NCBI GenBank assembly: GCA_013398955.1
Contig: VWPU01014794.1
Location: 42,796 to 106,795 of the forward strand
Source: Callaeas wilsoni
Taxonomy: Eukaryota; Chordata; Aves; Passeriformes; Callaeidae
Length of the DNA stretch: 64,000 nucleotides
Direction of reading: 5' to 3'
The notes below the pieces were generated by a model that was not told where the DNA came from, made no database searches, and saw nothing but the letters and a program-made list of their open reading frames with translations. This document shows, piece after piece, positions 60,894-64,000 of the stretch (positions are counted from its first letter, which is position 1; every line of letters begins with the position of its first letter). Made by a program: the position numbers and the translations under genes.

Positions 60894-63028
60894 CTTGTAG
60901 GAATACCAGTGAGTCTTCTGTGATAAGCTTGTCCCTGAAGAAAATTTCCCTTTCTAGCCTTTAACCACAGTGCACAAAGCTAACAGATGTGGCTTTCTTG
61001 TAATGGATCCTATGACAGTTTATCATTACTTCAGGGTAATTTACAATGAGGCTAATCTCTTCTTCAGAGTATATTCTTTGTCCTGATTTTAGGCTGGTAC
61101 CCTGCATTACTGGTAGCCATTCAGAATCTAGCCACATTCTGAGCAACCTGAAATTATTTATTTATCCTTTATCTTTGTGATGTAGATGGCTGATAGTTTC
61201 ATGAAGAGTCAAAGCATGGGTTGACAAGAGCAACTTGCTTGAAGCCACACAAAGTCTGCAACAGAGCTAGGATCTCATCTTGCTTTGAGGGACAAACCCA
61301 GAAATCTCCCCTGGTGATATGAAGGCAGTTCATATGAGGGTAAAGAGAATCAGAGTGTGTATTGTTGACCTGAGGCCTGCGGTCCCATTCGGTTCCACAC
61401 ATTCAAACTGCTTGTTGGCTGATCTAGTTTGAAGCTTGCTAGTGTATCCCCTCAGAAGTGATAGTGCGCCTACATGTAAGATAGCTAGAAACAGGATTTA
61501 ATTCAAATATAGGATAGGCTGTGGTGATCAAACACAGGGCTCAGCTAGATCTGGCCAGCCACTTTCATTCCCTTTTTCCTTTATTTTCCCACATTCTTTC
61601 GTCCTCAATCCACCTCAAAGATTTCCTTCTCTCTTCCTGTGGTCTTTGCCCTAAACATTGTATGGTAAGTCTTAAGGTTCCCAAAATGCTGTTCCCATTG
61701 CATTCCTTCATGTGTCCTATACCATAGGCAATAATCACCTTTAGTTTGCAAGGCATCTGGGAGACAGTTTCTTGGCAGGTTTCACACCAGCTACCAGGGT
61801 TTAATCAGTTTCCTCTGATGTGCTTGGGAGCAGCCAGGGTTGTGCAGTCCATTTTCCCTGATGAAGTTACTGAGGTTTCCCTGCCTATCTTTGTTCTCCT
61901 TGCATCTTTGTATTAACAGGGATTACACTTTTAATCACGTAACCCAACACCCAAAAGGTAATGAGGAATCACACTGGACCCTTTATTCTGTGCTGGCTAA
62001 GAAACTGAGGTGTACAAAATGCTTTTACAGATGAAGAGTTTCCCACTTAATCTCTCAGCAAACTAGAAGATCCTGCTTTTTGGGAACTGCTGAAGAGGCT
62101 CCCATCCACCTTGCTTTGCCTCTGAACCCCAACTGCTGCATGTAGTCAGTGTGAGCTGGCTGGAGCCCACCAGGTGGTGAGATGGTCACGCTGGGGTGTC
62201 ACACTGGGACCTCAAGAAGGAACGGCAGCAGCCAGTGATTGGTGTCCTGGCAGGCAGAGGAAATTCCCACAGACACATCCCTCAGGAGTCAGAAACCACT
62301 CCTCTCGCTTGGACTCCCTTCTGGAAACTAGTTCCCAGGCTGACTTCTGTGTGAGAATTAGCTATCAGTGGTTAAAATACCACTGAAAAACTAACAGATG
62401 GTAGATCTAAGTATTCAAATAAAAGACTTATTTTAAATAAAAAATTAAATTCATCCTTCCAAGTGCTGTGAAATCCTTATCAGTAAATCTCCTCAAGCTC
62501 CTCTGAGTATGTTAAACATGAATTGTGAGAATTCTGCTTGAAACAGTATTATTGTGCAGATTAGCTGAGCACAGTTTTAGAAATCATTTGGCAGCTTTTT
62601 ACTGCTATAAACTGGCTTTAATTCTTAGCTAAAATACCTTCTGCACTAAGCCTTCCTCTTCAGCTCTTAAATACATGCTGCAAGCTTTTTAGAGAGTTAA
62701 ACTTTATTCTATACACATGCAGATCTACTTATGTACTTGACACAGAGGGGAATACTTTACAACCAAAAGGTACCACTTAATGAACCACCCATGATTTCTG
62801 CATGAAAGCAGAATGGCACACAGTAACGTGGGTTTCTTCCTGGTCATCATATACTGAAAAATATTGTTCCTTAAAACAAGGCCCACTCCTGCTCCCACTA
62901 AAGCCAAGTTGGGTCAGGATTGGGCCTCTAGATTGAAAATGCAATATAAGGTTCCCAAATGCTGTGTTTCAGAGCTTTACTAGCATAGTAAACTCCACAG
63001 GCTGGCTCTGATTTCCCTTTGCACTCGG
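60894..63028. other. Non-coding unique sequence between two CR1 copies
   Basis: No exon or RNA gene was recognised. The longest frames are about 70 codons. The sequence is AT-rich with no tandem repeats of note. Confidence 0.62.
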
Positions 63029-63575
63029 CAGTTCCCCCTGTACTGGGCACTGGTGAGGCCAAGCTTCGAGTACTGTGTCCGGTTCTGGGCCTCTCAATTC
63101 AGGAAAGGACATTGAGGTGCTGGAGTGTGGTCAGAGAGGGGCAACAAAGCTTGTGAAGGCTCTGGAGCACAAGTCCTGTGAGGAGTGGATGAGAGAGCTG
63201 GGATTGCTTAGCCTGGAGAAAAGGAGACTCGGGAGAATTCATCACTTTCTACAACTGCCTGAAAGGAGGCTGTAACCAGGTGGGAGTTGGCCTTTTCTTC
63301 CTGGCAATCAGTGACAGGATGAGAGGACATAGTCTTAAACTGAGCCAGGCTCGGTTTAGGTTGGATATTTGGAGGAATTTCTTCACAGAAAGGGTGATTA
63401 GACATTAGAATGGGCTGCCCAGGGAGGTGGTGGAATCATTTTTCCCTGGAGATGTTTAAGTGAAGACTGGACGTGGCACTCAGTGCCAAGGTCTAGTTGA
63501 CAAGGTGGTGTTTGGTCCTAAGTTGGACTTGATGATCTCAGAGGTCTTTTGCAATGTAACTGATTCTGATTGACT
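63029..63575 (+). mobile_element. CR1 LINE, 5'-truncated, + strand
   Basis: It begins around CCCCCTGTACTGGGCACTGG and continues through CGAGTACTGTGTCCGGTTCT, GGAGCACAAGTCCTGTGAGG and AATGGGCTGCCCAGGGAGG, to a tail GTAACTGATTCTGATTGACT. In the second-ORF C-terminal part, the translation [20 protein letters not shown] is clear, followed by a frame break. The order matches the - strand copy at 35.0-35.57 kb, and both are truncated at nearly the same point. The body is about 550 bases. It lacks catalytic domains and is inactive. It lies only about 120 bases from the CpG island. Confidence 0.93.
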
Positions 63576-63694
63576 GGCTATGGAAATACCTCGTCTTCTA
63601 GTTAGTGAATGAAGTTTAGAGGAGCATGCATCACAAGATGTAAGGAGAGGCTTTTTGAGAGCGATATACCCCTTTGTCACTGCAGAATCTGTTG

Positions 63695-64000
63695 AGCGAG
63701 CATTCATGCCCCTGATGAGGGTACGCCGTGTCCGTAGGGGTGCAGCTCTGACCCAAACTCTTCCAGGTGTTCCTGAAGGGCTCCTGCCCGCCGCTGCACG
63801 GCAAGCGGAGAGTTTGTTGTAAGACACGCTAATGACACCGCAACCCCGCCGTCAAAACTGGCCGGAGGTGTCTGCTGGGTAGCAGAAGTGAGGAAGATGA
63901 GGCGGACCCTCGGCCGTGCGAGCCGGGGCGGCGGCAGCCGCGGGTGGGCACGACCGCCCAGCGGGGCGGGGCGGCGGCGGCACCACCCCCGGGCCCTCCC
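63695..64000. promoter_or_regulatory. CpG island, probable promoter, cut by the window edge
   Basis: CpG density rises from about 63695 and peaks in the last 100 bases, where 17 CpG occur and G+C is very high. A GC box GGGGCGGGGC (Sp1/KLF type) stands at 63963-63972, with several GGCGG repeats. In vertebrates such islands mark promoters and first exons of genes. No ATG with a convincing coding frame is visible, and no donor consensus is clear on either strand, so neither the direction nor the gene can be stated. The island continues beyond the window. Confidence 0.75.
63963..63972. promoter_or_regulatory. GC box (Sp1/KLF-type site)
   Basis: GGGGCGGGGC is an exact GC-box consensus inside the CpG island. 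It works in either direction, so it does not tell which way the gene is read. Confidence 0.65.

Noticed and set aside
63480..63827. 115-codon - strand frame next to the CpG island as a first coding exon
   Set aside because: Its second half is antisense CR1 sequence and its first part has no donor site or recognisable protein.
1..64000. Bacterial-type operons, CRISPR arrays, tRNA or rRNA genes
   Set aside because: Low coding density, CR1 and ERV repeats and CpG depletion show vertebrate DNA; no regularly spaced direct repeats or tRNA-like folds were seen.

Overview
This window looks like bird nuclear DNA. It has three 5'-truncated CR1 LINE copies, whose 3' tails are made of short ATTCTGTGAT-type repeats, plus a probable CR1 tail remnant. 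It also has three solo LTRs of an avian ERVL-type endogenous retrovirus, recognisable by the TG(T)CTGGGTTTGGC-like start and the GGTTAAACCACAACA-like end. Repeat density is otherwise low, CpG is depleted, and a CpG island stands at the right edge. These LTRs are familiar to me from Neoaves genomes; a species cannot be named from sequence alone.

I found no protein-coding exon I can defend. The open frames are short, often lack an ATG, and none resembles a known family except the degenerate C-terminal part of the CR1 reverse-transcriptase ORF. Most of the window is therefore either a gene-poor intergenic stretch or a long intron. I saw no tRNA, rRNA, CRISPR array or bacterial-type feature.

Layout: 1-27 kb is AT-rich unique sequence with short tandem duplications, homopolymer tracts, one very old CR1 tail (about 8.36 kb) and an isolated CpG-dense patch (11.14-11.33 kb). 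Solo LTR 1 (+) lies at 27.25-27.81 kb. A more GC-rich interval at 30-39 kb holds a CR1 copy (-) at 35.0-35.57 kb, directly next to a degraded LTR end. From 36 to 54.7 kb is unique sequence with a homeodomain-site-like AT patch (48.2 kb) and an exon-like splice-site pair (51.80-51.95 kb). Solo LTR 2 (+, with an internal GAGT/GAGC minisatellite) and solo LTR 3 (-) form an inverted pair at 54.76-58.17 kb. Two CR1 copies (+) lie at 60.4-60.9 and 63.0-63.6 kb. A CpG island with a GC box begins near 63.7 kb and runs off the right end.

The island probably marks the promoter of a gene whose first exon lies at or beyond the right edge. If that gene is read rightwards, the window is its upstream flank; if leftwards, the window is mainly its first intron. 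Nothing in the window settles this. No clearly novel biological system was found. The most interesting items are the minisatellite grown inside a retroviral LTR, the inverted LTR pair with intact-looking promoter elements, the exon-like splice-site pair, two possible recursive-splice sites, and the orphan CpG-dense patch.
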